64,000 bases of DNA from an uncultured SAR86 cluster bacterium (GCA_902594515.1 CACJML010000003.1:124001-188000); one strand, 5' to 3'. Shown: positions 19,295-29,703, numbered from the stretch's first letter. Program-made: numbers and translations. The notes: generated by a model not told the origin, from the sequence alone.

Positions 19295-20842
19295 ATTAAG
19301 AAATCTTATAAAATTGCAATAGTATCTCAAGCTTTACATCATCTCGAAAAAAGTCTTTTTTTAAAAGAAAATTTTTTTCAAAATGCAGTTATTCTTAATT
19401 TTCATCAAAATAAAGACAAGCTTAAATCTTTGCAGGATGATTTTGAAAGTAATTTAATTGAGCACTATCGAAATTTTGATCAACTTGACTTTAGGCGTTT
19501 TAGAGAAGTAGAAATATTTATATTTTTTTCCTTCTCTCCTACTTTTCCTCTTTTAAAAATATATAAAAAAATAAAGGAAAGTAATAAAAAAATTATCTTA
19601 ATTCAGGATAATCATCAGTTTTCAGTACATAAAGGCTCTGTAAATTCAATTATTTTGCGCCCAGACCTAGTAATTACAGCATCTGATTCAGAAAGAAAAT
19701 ATCTTATAGAAAACTTGGGCCTTCGTAACAATTGTATTTCGTCTCAAGGATGGTTATTTCAGAATAATAAAAGTATCTCCAATGAAAAACCTATAAGTTT
19801 AAATAAAAAAATATTGATAGCTTTTGCCGCACCACCTTCTATTACCCCTCTTTCAGAGGAGACGTACTTGTTAAGGAAAGAGATTATTCTTTGGGTAACT
19901 AAAAATTTTCCTACATGTAATTTATTGATAAAGCTTCATCCCCATGAGGATCAAGGCAGCTTTAGAAAATTTATTAAGAGATATACCTTGAACCACATAT
20001 TGCTTTCATCACAAAGCTCTATAAAAGAAGCAATCTCAGGTTCTGAAATAGTTATTTGTTCAAATGAATCTCAAATAGCACTTGATGTAATTTCAACTGA
20101 TATAAGCAAAAGATTAATCATTTACCGTTTTAAAAAGAATAATTTCTTGTCAAATGAAATATCAGCTGAGCCAAAGTCTCTATTTAAAAATTCTGATTTT
20201 GAAATTTCTGAATTAGGAATTCAAGAAAAAAATAATATTGCCGAGAATTATTTAAGTCTTGACCATAGCGCTGAAGATATTATTAAAGACAGGTTAGATA
20301 AGCTTTATCTTCAAGAAAATAATATGCATGCAAATGTTGATATTTTTCTATGGTTATTTATTTATGGCAAAAATAATGATCTTATTAATTTTTTGCAATC
20401 CAATAAATCAGATAATTATAGAAATCTACATAATCTAATTCTGAATAAAAGCTTTAATTTAGAGCAATTGAATGATGATTTTCAGGATACATGGATAAGA
20501 GATCCTTTGTGCATAATTTTAATAAGACATTATTTACATAAAAAAGTTATTGATAAAGCGAGTGTTGAGATTATTACCAAAGACTTTTTTAGTATATATA
20601 TTTTCCAATTCTTCTTTAGAGATTTTATTAGATTTTATAACTTAATAAATGCAAAAGGACTTTCGCGATTATTTGAAAAAAAATACCATAATCTTGTAAA
20701 TAAAATTGAAGACCTATATATCAATAAGTTCAGACCTTTTAGAATATTTTTTTCAGTACTAAAAATAATATATTCACTAAAGATAAAAATCTTATCTGCA
20801 TTTATCTTTAGACTTTCTGACGCAATTCTAAGATTTAAGTAA
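19295..20842 (+). CDS. polysaccharide biosynthesis protein, possible GT-B-type transferase; ORF is open upstream of the listed TTG start
   Basis: Reading frame open back to 19289; LLIKLHPHEDQGSFRKFI and SGSEIVICSNESQIALDVIS resemble GT-B donor-domain patterns. Confidence 0.5.
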   Translation: MKKSYKIAIVSQALHHLEKSLFLKENFFQNAVILNFHQNKDKLKSLQDDFESNLIEHYRNFDQLDFRRFREVEIFIFFSFSPTFPLLKIYKKIKESNKKIILIQDNHQFSVHKGSVNSIILRPDLVITASDSERKYLIENLGLRNNCISSQGWLFQNNKSISNEKPISLNKKILIAFAAPPSITPLSEETYLLRKEIILWVTKNFPTCNLLIKLHPHEDQGSFRKFIKRYTLNHILLSSQSSIKEAISGSEIVICSNESQIALDVISTDISKRLIIYRFKKNNFLSNEISAEPKSLFKNSDFEISELGIQEKNNIAENYLSLDHSAEDIIKDRLDKLYLQENNMHANVDIFLWLFIYGKNNDLINFLQSNKSDNYRNLHNLILNKSFNLEQLNDDFQDTWIRDPLCIILIRHYLHKKVIDKASVEIITKDFFSIYIFQFFFRDFIRFYNLINAKGLSRLFEKKYHNLVNKIEDLYINKFRPFRIFFSVLKIIYSLKIKILSAFIFRLSDAILRFK

Positions 20843-20925
20843 AAAAGAACTAAAGATATAATTAATTAATTTAGATTATGGCTTTAATATGATCAGAGGA
20901 TATTTATAACCTAAATTTGTATTTT

Positions 20926-22692
20926 ATGTTTTATTACTCATCTTTAAAAAAAATCCTTCGCGAAGAATTTAATCAGATTTACATTATTTCATTTTTTGTA
21001 TTTTTGTCCGCTTTATTAGAACTAATATCACTTTTAATGATTAGTTACATCATTGCAAATGCAGGACAACTAAATGAAGTTCTAAATTCTCTAAATAATT
21101 TTATTCAAATTTTTAATGATAATTTCTTGATAGAGAACCTTGCATCAATATTAATTTTCGTTCTTTCTTATATCTTATTGTCGGTAGTTTTCTATTTAAT
21201 TATTATTAGATATTCTAGTTTCAAGGTTCATGGGTTGGTAAGTAATGTAAGAACTAGAATTATTCATAAACTTCTTGATATGAATTATTTCGTAGATGGC
21301 AACCAAAAGAAATCTAAAATTATTTCGAACATTATTTTTGATTCCTCTCAGTTTGGAGCAAGCTTAATCGACCTTGTCCATTTAATTAGCAGGCTTTGTC
21401 TCACTTTAATTATTTTTATATGGCTTTTATTTGTAAATGTGGTTGTTACTCTATCCATGATTTCCATTTTAATGATTCTTTACCTTGCAATTCACTTCAT
21501 CATCACACCCAAGATTAGACGTTCTGCTAACAACATTGCAGTTTTTAATGAATTATTGATAAAAGAACTTTCTAATTTTTTTGGATATATTCGAGAGATA
21601 ATTTTTTACAACATACAGGATAAAGTTATCAATCAGTTAAGTGGTACAAATAATAATATTGCTGCTTCAACGGGGTCCAAGTCATTTCTAGTGAATATGC
21701 CTAGATTTCTAGTTGACTCACTAATACTAATATTACTTGCTTCTTTTGTTTTAGTGGCTAATTCATATCAACAAGACTTTGTAGGATTTTATAGCTTACT
21801 AGCAACATATGGAATTGCAGCTATAAAACTTTTGCCCGCTGTTCAAAATATTTTCTACTATACTCAGCAATTATTATCTAGAAAACCAAATATGGTAAAT
21901 CTAAATAATTTTTTTGATTCAAAAGAGGATCATCAAAAAAATACAGAACTCATAGAGAGTTTGATCCCTGATCTAAAAGAAAAAATTAAACTATCCAACA
22001 TTTCGTATCAATCAAATACTAATGATTCAATTCTGGAAAACATTTCACTTGAAATAAATTTTTCAGATAAGTTAGCTATTGTCGGTCCATCTGGATCTGG
22101 TAAATCATTTTTAATGAATACAATTATCGGTCTTAGCAGTCCAACCAGTGGATCACTGGAAATCGATGGAATCAGAATTGACGATAGTAATGTTAATTCC
22201 TATCGAGACAAGATTTCCTACATACCACAAAAAATTTTCCTTAGCGAAGGAACAATTAAAGATAATGTACTTTTATTTAGTAAAGAAAATTTTAAGGAGT
22301 CTAGATATAAAGACGCTCTAAAGCAGTCCGGTATGGAATTTATTCTCAATAACAGTGAGCAGAATGATGAAACTACTATATCAGATCAAAGCCATAACCT
22401 TTCAGGTGGCGAAAAACAGTGTTTAGGGTATGCAAGAGCGCTTTATGAGAGAAGAAATATTATAGCCCTTGATGAAGCTACTTCATCTATGGATTTTAAT
22501 CTAGCCAGCCAAGTGATCTCTTCAATTTTAAAAGAATGGAAAACGGTAATATGCATTACTCATCAATCATATCTTCTTCGTAATTTTGAAAAAATAATCG
22601 TCATGGATGATGGAAAAATCCAAGATTTGGGTAGTTACGAGGATCTACTTCTAAGAAATGAGTATTTCAAAAATCTATGTTCTAATGAATAA
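20926..22692 (+). CDS. ABC transporter, fused permease/ATPase (PglK/MsbA-like flippase)
   Basis: Six TMs plus GPSGSGKS Walker A, LSGGEKQ signature, IIALDEATSSMD Walker B. Confidence 0.9.
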   Translation: MFYYSSLKKILREEFNQIYIISFFVFLSALLELISLLMISYIIANAGQLNEVLNSLNNFIQIFNDNFLIENLASILIFVLSYILLSVVFYLIIIRYSSFKVHGLVSNVRTRIIHKLLDMNYFVDGNQKKSKIISNIIFDSSQFGASLIDLVHLISRLCLTLIIFIWLLFVNVVVTLSMISILMILYLAIHFIITPKIRRSANNIAVFNELLIKELSNFFGYIREIIFYNIQDKVINQLSGTNNNIAASTGSKSFLVNMPRFLVDSLILILLASFVLVANSYQQDFVGFYSLLATYGIAAIKLLPAVQNIFYYTQQLLSRKPNMVNLNNFFDSKEDHQKNTELIESLIPDLKEKIKLSNISYQSNTNDSILENISLEINFSDKLAIVGPSGSGKSFLMNTIIGLSSPTSGSLEIDGIRIDDSNVNSYRDKISYIPQKIFLSEGTIKDNVLLFSKENFKESRYKDALKQSGMEFILNNSEQNDETTISDQSHNLSGGEKQCLGYARALYERRNIIALDEATSSMDFNLASQVISSILKEWKTVICITHQSYLLRNFEKIIVMDDGKIQDLGSYEDLLLRNEYFKNLCSNE

Positions 22693-22717
22693 ATTTTTTT
22701 AAAGACAAGCCTATTTT

Positions 22718-22742
22718 TACTATGAGATTAATTATCATAGTA
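22718..22742. repeat. inverted repeat TACTATGA-n9-TCATAGTA
   Basis: Perfect 8-bp arms in the gap between the ABC flippase and the FkbM methyltransferase. Confidence 0.6.
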
Positions 22743-22779
22743 TTATGTATTATTTAAATTTTGCAAAAATAATTTCAAA

Positions 22780-23664
22780 TTGAAGACTCTTATAAAAGGT
22801 GATCTAACATACTCTAAAGGTAAGCTTCTTTCAGTCCTAATTAACCGTATTAACCACAAATATGCTTCATTGCATATTAATAAGTTTCCACAGTTAGCAA
22901 TTTTTTCATTTGATCATATCGGTATGCACATAAATTTATATGGAAGGTATGAAAGAGAATTTTTAGACTTAGTAAGTGAATTAATATCTAAAAAAATCCC
23001 AAATGCATGCTCAATAAGTGCAGTAGATATCGGAGCCAATATCGGAAACCATAGTGTGTTTTTTGCTAATCATTTTAAGAATGTATTTTCTTTTGAGCCG
23101 AATCCAATAACTTACGAAGTTCTGAAAATTAATTCAAAATATGCAGCATCAAAAAAAAATATCCATTCTTACTGTTTGGGATTAAGTGATAGAAATGCTG
23201 AGCTTCATTTCGAAGTAAATTCATCAAACATTGGTGGCTCAAGGATTATTCAAGAAAAAAATAAATTAGATTCAAATAACTTTATAGAAATTTTGGTGAA
23301 AAGAGCTGATGAACTTGATGCTCTTAAAGAAGCAAACATAGGCTTAATAAAAATTGATGTAGAAGGTCACGAAATCAATGCTCTAAAAGGAGCCCATGAA
23401 ATCATAATTAAAAATAAGCCCATAATCATATTTGAGCAACATGCAAGCGAAATCTATGATGGAACCTCAGAGGTAATATCATATCTAGAATCTTTGGGTT
23501 ATGATTTTTTTGAAATAAAAAAGCGCTTTGATTTCGGAGAAGGTTTTTTAAATAGGTTTGCAAGATTATTACTAACAAAAATTTTTGGTTCGAGACTGAG
23601 TTTAGTTAAAGCGGATAAGTTCAAAGAGAAATACTACGACATGATTGTAGCCATTAATGAATGA
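22780..23664 (+). CDS. FkbM family methyltransferase
   Basis: AVDIGANIGNHSVFFANHF; IGLIKIDVEGHEINALKGA; TTG start. Confidence 0.88.
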   Translation: MKTLIKGDLTYSKGKLLSVLINRINHKYASLHINKFPQLAIFSFDHIGMHINLYGRYEREFLDLVSELISKKIPNACSISAVDIGANIGNHSVFFANHFKNVFSFEPNPITYEVLKINSKYAASKKNIHSYCLGLSDRNAELHFEVNSSNIGGSRIIQEKNKLDSNNFIEILVKRADELDALKEANIGLIKIDVEGHEINALKGAHEIIIKNKPIIIFEQHASEIYDGTSEVISYLESLGYDFFEIKKRFDFGEGFLNRFARLLLTKIFGSRLSLVKADKFKEKYYDMIVAINE

Positions 23665-23685
23665 TGGCTAGTTTTTTATACTGAT

Positions 23686-24513
23686 TTACTTTTTATAACA
23701 TATGCATACCCAAAATGGCTCAGCATTTGAAAATTTAATATTTTCAAAGCCAGCCTCCTCAAGCATTTTATGTATATCTTTTCTGCTATATCTTTTTTCT
23801 AATCTTGTTCCAAACCTATCAAGGGAGTCCGTAGCCAAAAAGGTGAAAGCCTTATTTCTATAATCTGAAAGAGGGATATATCTAGGGTCGATACCCAATT
23901 TTTCAAAAAGTAATGCTAAACGAGAAAGGGGATAATATATAAATATTGCTATCAAATAAGTTATAAATTTTTTTATAGGTGATGGCATTCTTGAGATGAC
24001 TAACCGTATGATATTTGAAAACCACCATATAGTCTTAAATATCAGTGATCGATTTTCAAAATTATAATAAAGGTATAGGAGGAAAGGAGCACCATGTTTA
24101 AGTATTTTATTACAGCATTTCAAACCCTCCAAAGTGTCAGGAACATGATGCAATACCCCAAGACAATACCCAAAATCTTGCGAGCTTGGCTCTAAAATAT
24201 CATCACTCACTGATGCATTATGAAACGCAACATTATTAAATTCAGATAAGTTATCTTTTGCCACATTCAAAGCTTTAATGCTTGGGTCAATGCAATTAAG
24301 GAAACCAACTCTTGGTGCGGAAAAAACAGCCCATCTACCACTTCCGCAACCCATATCAAAACCAACTGAATTACTATTTAGTTTTTCGAATGGAAATATT
24401 GAGAAATATTGATCCCAGGCCATTTTTAGATCAACTTTGGAAATATTACTTTGTCTAAATCTATCCCATTCTTCACCAAAATCTTCAACTACTTTTTTAT
24501 CAATATTTTTCAT
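23686..24513 (-). CDS. class I SAM-dependent methyltransferase
   Basis: VGFDMGCGSGRWAVFSAPRVG; GYCLGVLHHVPDTLEGLKCC. Confidence 0.85.
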   Translation of the reverse strand: MKNIDKKVVEDFGEEWDRFRQSNISKVDLKMAWDQYFSIFPFEKLNSNSVGFDMGCGSGRWAVFSAPRVGFLNCIDPSIKALNVAKDNLSEFNNVAFHNASVSDDILEPSSQDFGYCLGVLHHVPDTLEGLKCCNKILKHGAPFLLYLYYNFENRSLIFKTIWWFSNIIRLVISRMPSPIKKFITYLIAIFIYYPLSRLALLFEKLGIDPRYIPLSDYRNKAFTFLATDSLDRFGTRLEKRYSRKDIHKMLEEAGFENIKFSNAEPFWVCICYKK

Positions 24514-24616
24514 AGCTTATATGCGTATAGGATTTTTTGTGATTTTAACCTAATTTTTAGAAATAGACTTGCTACATTTTTAGAGCTATGAAGTAAGAAT
24601 ATCAAGAATTATCTTT

Positions 24617-25516
24617 TTAATGAGGAAAATCTTTACCAAGCTTTTGATGAAAACCCCTATTTATACTTTTAAAGAATATTTTTTTATTTTTACCAATAAT
24701 CAACGAAAAAGCATAAAGCAAACCGTTAGCTCGAGAAACTCTTAATAATATTACCAAGGGTCCCAGTATTGAACGCAGCAGAGGTTTGTCATAATGCTTC
24801 CTATAATTAATAAGATTATTTTTCATGTTGTAATAAATTCTTAGTAATGAATACTCTCTTTCCATAACATTAGGATGAAAATGTTTGGCCATTGGAGTAG
24901 AAGCAACAATGCCATCGGATAGAAGTCTAAAATTAAAATCAACTTCATCACCATACATAAAATATCCAATATCTACGTTGCCAATTCTTTTAATCGATTC
25001 TACCCTTATAAGAGCGCCATTAAATAAATGAGCATATGGATAATAGAAATTATCACTTAAAGGTAAAGCATTAATTGAATTATATTTCTTCCAAAATTTA
25101 AGCGTATTTGGAACTCCATTTTTTTTTATTAACGGGTATGGAAAAACAAATTGATTATGATTATTTTCATCAACTATTACTGATGATAAGCATGAAAATT
25201 TATCTTCAAATTGATTGCATAGAACATTTAAAGCATTTTTATCTGGATAACCATCATCATCCATAAGCCATATAAAATCATAGTCCTTTTCCAGACAAAA
25301 GGTTATTGCTGAATTCCATCCACCAGCTGAACCAAGATTCTCCTGTTCAATTTTTTCAACAGGATATCTATCTAAAACCATATTAGTATCATCTGTACAA
25401 CCATTATTTATTACTAGAATTTGATCAGGTAACCTTGTTTGATCAAGAATTTTATTTAAGCATCTATCCAATAGAACAGCGCGATTATGAGTTACAACTG
25501 CTGCAAGCACTTTCAT
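24617..25516 (-). CDS. glycosyltransferase family 2 (rhamnosyl/galactofuranosyl-like)
   Basis: LAAVVTHNRAVLLDRCL; DFIWLMDDDGYPD; GYFMYGDEVDFNFRL. Confidence 0.88.
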   Translation of the reverse strand: MKVLAAVVTHNRAVLLDRCLNKILDQTRLPDQILVINNGCTDDTNMVLDRYPVEKIEQENLGSAGGWNSAITFCLEKDYDFIWLMDDDGYPDKNALNVLCNQFEDKFSCLSSVIVDENNHNQFVFPYPLIKKNGVPNTLKFWKKYNSINALPLSDNFYYPYAHLFNGALIRVESIKRIGNVDIGYFMYGDEVDFNFRLLSDGIVASTPMAKHFHPNVMEREYSLLRIYYNMKNNLINYRKHYDKPLLRSILGPLVILLRVSRANGLLYAFSLIIGKNKKIFFKSINRGFHQKLGKDFPH

Positions 25517-25643
25517 AATTAGACTATAACGGAAAAAACAAATCTAAGCATAAAGCTTATTATAAAAATGCAATTTATAATCCAATTTAGGCATATTTAT
25601 AAAAGATGATATGTATCTATCATTGAACTATAATGCGCAAAAT

Positions 25644-25730
25644 GCCCAGGTGGTGGAATTGGTAGACACAAGGGATTTAAAATCCCTCGAAGGCAACTTC
25701 GTGCCGGTTCAAGTCCGGCTCTGGGCACCA
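25644..25730 (+). tRNA. tRNA-Leu (anticodon UAA)
   Basis: GCCCAGG..CTGGGC acceptor stem, encoded CCA, anticodon arm aGGGATTTAAAATCCCt, class II variable arm, GGTTCAAGTCC T-arm. Confidence 0.95.
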
Positions 25731-25739
25731 TTTATCTAA

Positions 25740-25758
25740 TTAAGAATATAATTCTTAA
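25740..25758 (+). promoter_or_regulatory. inverted repeat directly abutting the tadA start codon
   Basis: TTAAGAAT-ata-ATTCTTAA immediately followed by ATG at 25759. Confidence 0.55.
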
Positions 25759-26205
25759 ATGTATAAAGAAAATTTTATGATCGCTGCATTAAGAGAAGCT
25801 CAAAATGCAGCTTTGAATAATGAAGTTCCAGTTGGAAGCATCATTACACTGGATGATGAAATCATTGCTGTTGGCAGCAATAAATGTATCTCAAAAAACT
25901 CTCCTATTCGTCACGCAGAAATAGAAGCAATTGAATATGCTTGTAGTATTCTTAGTAACTATAGGTTACCAAATACAAGCATGTACGTAACTTTGGAGCC
26001 TTGTCATATGTGCTGTATGGCGATCGTCAATGCAAGGATAGATAATCTTTTCTTTGGGGCGAAAGAACCAAAAACAGGGGCTGTTGTTTCAGTTGATAAT
26101 TTCTTTAAGAGTAATTTTCTTAATCATAAAGTGTCTTTCTCTGGAGGCTATATGGAAAAAGAATCAGAACTGTTACTTAAGAATTTTTTTGCAAGTAAAA
26201 GGTGA
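25759..26205 (+). CDS. tadA: tRNA-specific adenosine deaminase
   Basis: RHAEIEAIEYA and EPCHMCCMAIVNARI deaminase zinc motifs. Confidence 0.93.
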   Translation: MYKENFMIAALREAQNAALNNEVPVGSIITLDDEIIAVGSNKCISKNSPIRHAEIEAIEYACSILSNYRLPNTSMYVTLEPCHMCCMAIVNARIDNLFFGAKEPKTGAVVSVDNFFKSNFLNHKVSFSGGYMEKESELLLKNFFASKR

Positions 26206-26211
26206 GGCTCG

Positions 26212-27021
26212 TTAGGTCAAAGTCACCCAAATTGGGCAATGGTCGGATGGTTTCTCCATTGCGCGGGCATCATAATCAATCCCTGTTGATTTTATTGAAC
26301 CATATAGTTTTTCTGAAACCATAATATGATCTATTCTGAGACCTCTTTTAGGATTATCATCAAACATCCTAGACCTATAATCAAACCAAGAAAATATTGA
26401 ATCTTCATTTGGATTTTGTTGCCTCCAACTGTCAATAAAGCCAAGATCTTTAATTGAATTCCACATTTCAATTTCTTCAGGCAAAAAAGCACACTTACCA
26501 TCACGTAGCCATCTTTTAGCATTTACCTCGCCAATTCCAATATCATTCTTGGATGGTGCTACATTAAAATCTCCCATCACAATTATATTAGACGTGGATC
26601 GCTGTAATTTTTTAATGTGATCTTTTAAATCTTTATAGTACTTAATTTTTTTAGGAAACTTTGTTTCATGATTTCTATTTTCACCCTGAGGGAAATAACC
26701 ATTTAATATGTATATATCATTTTTTTTAAACTTATATCTTCCTTGAATAAATCTCTTTTGATCTTCAGCAGTATCTTTTAAAAATCCTTTCGAAACCTCA
26801 ATTGGTTTTTTTTTGCTTAGTAATGCCACACCATAATGACCCTTTTGTCCCCAATATTCACAGTGATAGCCAATTTCATTTATTAACTCAACAGGAAATT
26901 CATCATCATGTACTTTTGTTTCTTGAAGTCCAATCACGTCAGGATCAAGATGATCACGGATGTATTCAAGCTGATGAGGTCTAGCCCTAACACTATTAAT
27001 GTTAAAAGATATAATTTTCAT
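26212..27021 (-). CDS. xthA: exodeoxyribonuclease III
   Basis: MKIISFNINSVRARPHQL; GLQETKVHDDEFP; GDFNVAPS; RIDHIMVS; SDHCPIWV. Confidence 0.95.
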   Translation of the reverse strand: MKIISFNINSVRARPHQLEYIRDHLDPDVIGLQETKVHDDEFPVELINEIGYHCEYWGQKGHYGVALLSKKKPIEVSKGFLKDTAEDQKRFIQGRYKFKKNDIYILNGYFPQGENRNHETKFPKKIKYYKDLKDHIKKLQRSTSNIIVMGDFNVAPSKNDIGIGEVNAKRWLRDGKCAFLPEEIEMWNSIKDLGFIDSWRQQNPNEDSIFSWFDYRSRMFDDNPKRGLRIDHIMVSEKLYGSIKSTGIDYDARAMEKPSDHCPIWVTLT

Positions 27022-29078
27022 TAATTTTGATTAGCTGCAATTAATTGAGAGCTAAATTTTAAGTAATCAATAATAATATTTTTTGACTCATTAAGAAGAA
27101 AATCGTTCTCTAAAGATATTTCTTCAGAATCAATTTCTTCTCTAAATGCTTCCATATCATCATAAGTATTAAATACTTCAATATTTAAGAGATTTCTGCG
27201 AGAATTCTCAGTATTTAGAATCCATAATCTCCTGTCTAGCTTATCTTTTTTTCTTTCATTAATATTTAAAGAAAGTTCCTTTTTATTTTTGCGTTGATCA
27301 TATTTTTCACGAACTTTTAGAATATATTGCATGTTAGGATCGTTAGTAAGCCTATCAATATGATTTTTAGATGCTCGCTGAATAGCTGTATCATCAAGAT
27401 TATAAATTCTATGCCTGATCGGTCTAATCGTATCCCATGGAAGTGATTCATCTAATGAGCTTTCACCAGTTTCTTCAATATCCCATGAAGACGGTAGTAC
27501 TATATCTGGTTCAATACCCTTTGCTTGAGTGCTTGAACCGCTGACCCTATAAAATTTTGATTCAGTAATTTTAATTTGACCTGAACTAAGATCATCAAGA
27601 CGCTGCACCGTTCCTTTTCCAAATGTTCTATGGCCAATTACAATACCTCTTTTATAATCTTGAATTGCTCCAGCAAAAATTTCTGAGGCTGAGGCTGAAT
27701 ATCTATCTACTAAAACTGCCATAGGTTTTTTCCAGATTTGCTTAGCTCTTCCATCTCCCCAAGGCCTGATATTTCCAGAACTCTCTTTCACTTGAACAGT
27801 TGCTCCAGATGCAACAAACAAACCAGTTAATTTATTTGCTTCATATAATGAGCCACCAGAGTTACCTCTTAGATCAACTAATACTGCATCTACATTATTT
27901 TTATTAAATGACTTGAGAATATCTTCAACATCTCTTGAGCTACTTCTAAAATTAGGATCTCTTTCTCTCCAGGCATTAAAGTCTATATAAAATGCTGGTA
28001 ACTCGATTATTCCAACTCTATAATTTCTTGAGTCTGAATCTATGCTAATTATTTTGCTTTTTGCAGCCTGTTCCTCTAGTTGAACTTCTTCTCTTACAAG
28101 CGTTACAAACTTTCTTTCTGAGGACTCAAGAGATTTTGACGGCATAATTTCAAGCTCTACTTCAGTACCTGCATCTCCACGAATTAGTTTTACAATCTCA
28201 TCTATTCTCCAACCAACCACATCTGTGCTTTTTTCTTCATATGCCTGTCTTATGGAAACTATTCTGTCATCAGGAGATAGCTGATTTGATTTGGCGGCAG
28301 GTCCACCAGGAACCAAACTTACAACTTTTGCATAATCGTCTTCAATCCCTAATAGTGCACCAATACCTTCAAGACTTAAGCTCATTTGCATGTCAAAATC
28401 TTCTGCAGATTTTGGCGATAAATAGGCTGAGTGAGGGTCAAATTGGCTCGTGAAATTATTCATAATAATGGAAAAATAGTCCTCATTAGTTCGCTGCATA
28501 ATTCTTCTTATTCTTCGCTCATACCTATCAATAAGTGTTTGCTTGATATCAGTTTCATCAGATAAATCTTCATCAAGGATTTCATTCAATAAATCATTCT
28601 TTGTGAGAAGGAACCATTCTTTTCGCAATTCTGCAAATGAAGATTTCCACTTATTATCATCAGAATAAACGTCTATATATTCAGATTTTGAAAAATCAAA
28701 ATCAAAATCTTTAAGGATTTCAATTTGGTATGAAGTAGCCTCTATAAGTCGATTAAAATACTGATTTAATATCTTAAAGCTATTATTAAGATCAAAAATA
28801 TCATCATTAAGATTATTTCCATATTGCTCAAATTCCAATTTTGTAAAATACACTTTCGATGGATCTAGGCTTTCAATTAGCTTTTCATGAAAAATATTAT
28901 TTATTTCTTCAATATTATTTACTTTAAAAAAGTGGTCTTCTTTAACTTTTTTGATAATTTCTTTTTGTATTTTTTGGTTTTTAAGTGTTGGTTTGATGTC
29001 TAAATTCACATCTGCTGCAAGCACAAAACCTGTGCAAATAGCACATAAAAATAAATTTAAACTTCTAAAAAATATCAT
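27021..29078 (-). CDS. prc: carboxy-terminal processing (tail-specific) protease
   Basis: Signal peptide, PDZ domain (EGIGALLGIEDDYAKVVSLVPGGPA), LVDLRGNSGGSL, YSASASEIFAGAIQDY, GKGTVQ. Confidence 0.93.
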   Translation of the reverse strand: MIFFRSLNLFLCAICTGFVLAADVNLDIKPTLKNQKIQKEIIKKVKEDHFFKVNNIEEINNIFHEKLIESLDPSKVYFTKLEFEQYGNNLNDDIFDLNNSFKILNQYFNRLIEATSYQIEILKDFDFDFSKSEYIDVYSDDNKWKSSFAELRKEWFLLTKNDLLNEILDEDLSDETDIKQTLIDRYERRIRRIMQRTNEDYFSIIMNNFTSQFDPHSAYLSPKSAEDFDMQMSLSLEGIGALLGIEDDYAKVVSLVPGGPAAKSNQLSPDDRIVSIRQAYEEKSTDVVGWRIDEIVKLIRGDAGTEVELEIMPSKSLESSERKFVTLVREEVQLEEQAAKSKIISIDSDSRNYRVGIIELPAFYIDFNAWRERDPNFRSSSRDVEDILKSFNKNNVDAVLVDLRGNSGGSLYEANKLTGLFVASGATVQVKESSGNIRPWGDGRAKQIWKKPMAVLVDRYSASASEIFAGAIQDYKRGIVIGHRTFGKGTVQRLDDLSSGQIKITESKFYRVSGSSTQAKGIEPDIVLPSSWDIEETGESSLDESLPWDTIRPIRHRIYNLDDTAIQRASKNHIDRLTNDPNMQYILKVREKYDQRKNKKELSLNINERKKDKLDRRLWILNTENSRRNLLNIEVFNTYDDMEAFREEIDSEEISLENDFLLNESKNIIIDYLKFSSQLIAANQN

Positions 29079-29097
29079 TTGGAATAAACTTATAAAG

Positions 29098-29703
29098 ATG
29101 AGTAGTAACTATATCGAATTCTACTTCGATTGTTCAAGTCCTTGGACATATTTAGGCTTTGTTGGAATCAATGAGATATCTTCGAAGTACAACATTGAGA
29201 TTAAATTTTTACCAATTCTTGTAGGAGGAGTCTTTAATTCAGTAAATGATGATATATATAAATTCAGAGCAAAGCCCAACCCACTAAAATCTAATTACTA
29301 TAATCAAGATTTAAAATTGTGGGCAAAAGTGAGGAATTTACAAATTAACTGGCCATCTATTTTTCCTATTAACTCTGTAAAGGCTATGCGTGGCGCATTA
29401 TTTTTTAATGAGCAAGAGCAAATCTCAGATTATGCTCTCAAAATCTTTAAAGCTTATTGGACAGATGGAAAAGATATTTCCAAAGATAATGTAATTTCAG
29501 AAATATGTGAGGATTTAAATATAGATTCCAATGCTTTCATAAATTTTATAAATCAAGAGACCACGAAAAGCGCATTAAAGGAAAATACTCAGGAGTTAAT
29601 TGATAGAGGTGGCTTTGGATCACCAACATATTTTTTTAAGGACTCTATGTTTTTTGGCAATGATAGGATCCAATTACTTGAGGAGCAACTAAAGATTAGT
29701 TGA
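29098..29703 (+). CDS. 2-hydroxychromene-2-carboxylate isomerase / DsbA-family (GST kappa-like) protein
   Basis: MSSNYIEFYFDCSSPWTYLGF; GGFGSPTYFFKDSMFFGNDR. The track start at 28951 lies inside prc; ATG at 29098 preferred. Confidence 0.85.
   Translation: MSSNYIEFYFDCSSPWTYLGFVGINEISSKYNIEIKFLPILVGGVFNSVNDDIYKFRAKPNPLKSNYYNQDLKLWAKVRNLQINWPSIFPINSVKAMRGALFFNEQEQISDYALKIFKAYWTDGKDISKDNVISEICEDLNIDSNAFINFINQETTKSALKENTQELIDRGGFGSPTYFFKDSMFFGNDRIQLLEEQLKIS

Noticed and set aside
22718-22742. Inverted repeat as an intrinsic terminator
   Set aside because: Arms are A/T-rich and not followed by a T-tract; listed only as an inverted repeat.
28951-29097. N-terminal extension of the DsbA-family ORF
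   Set aside because: Would overlap the 5' end and signal peptide of divergent prc; the family N-terminus begins at MSSNYIEFYFD (29098).
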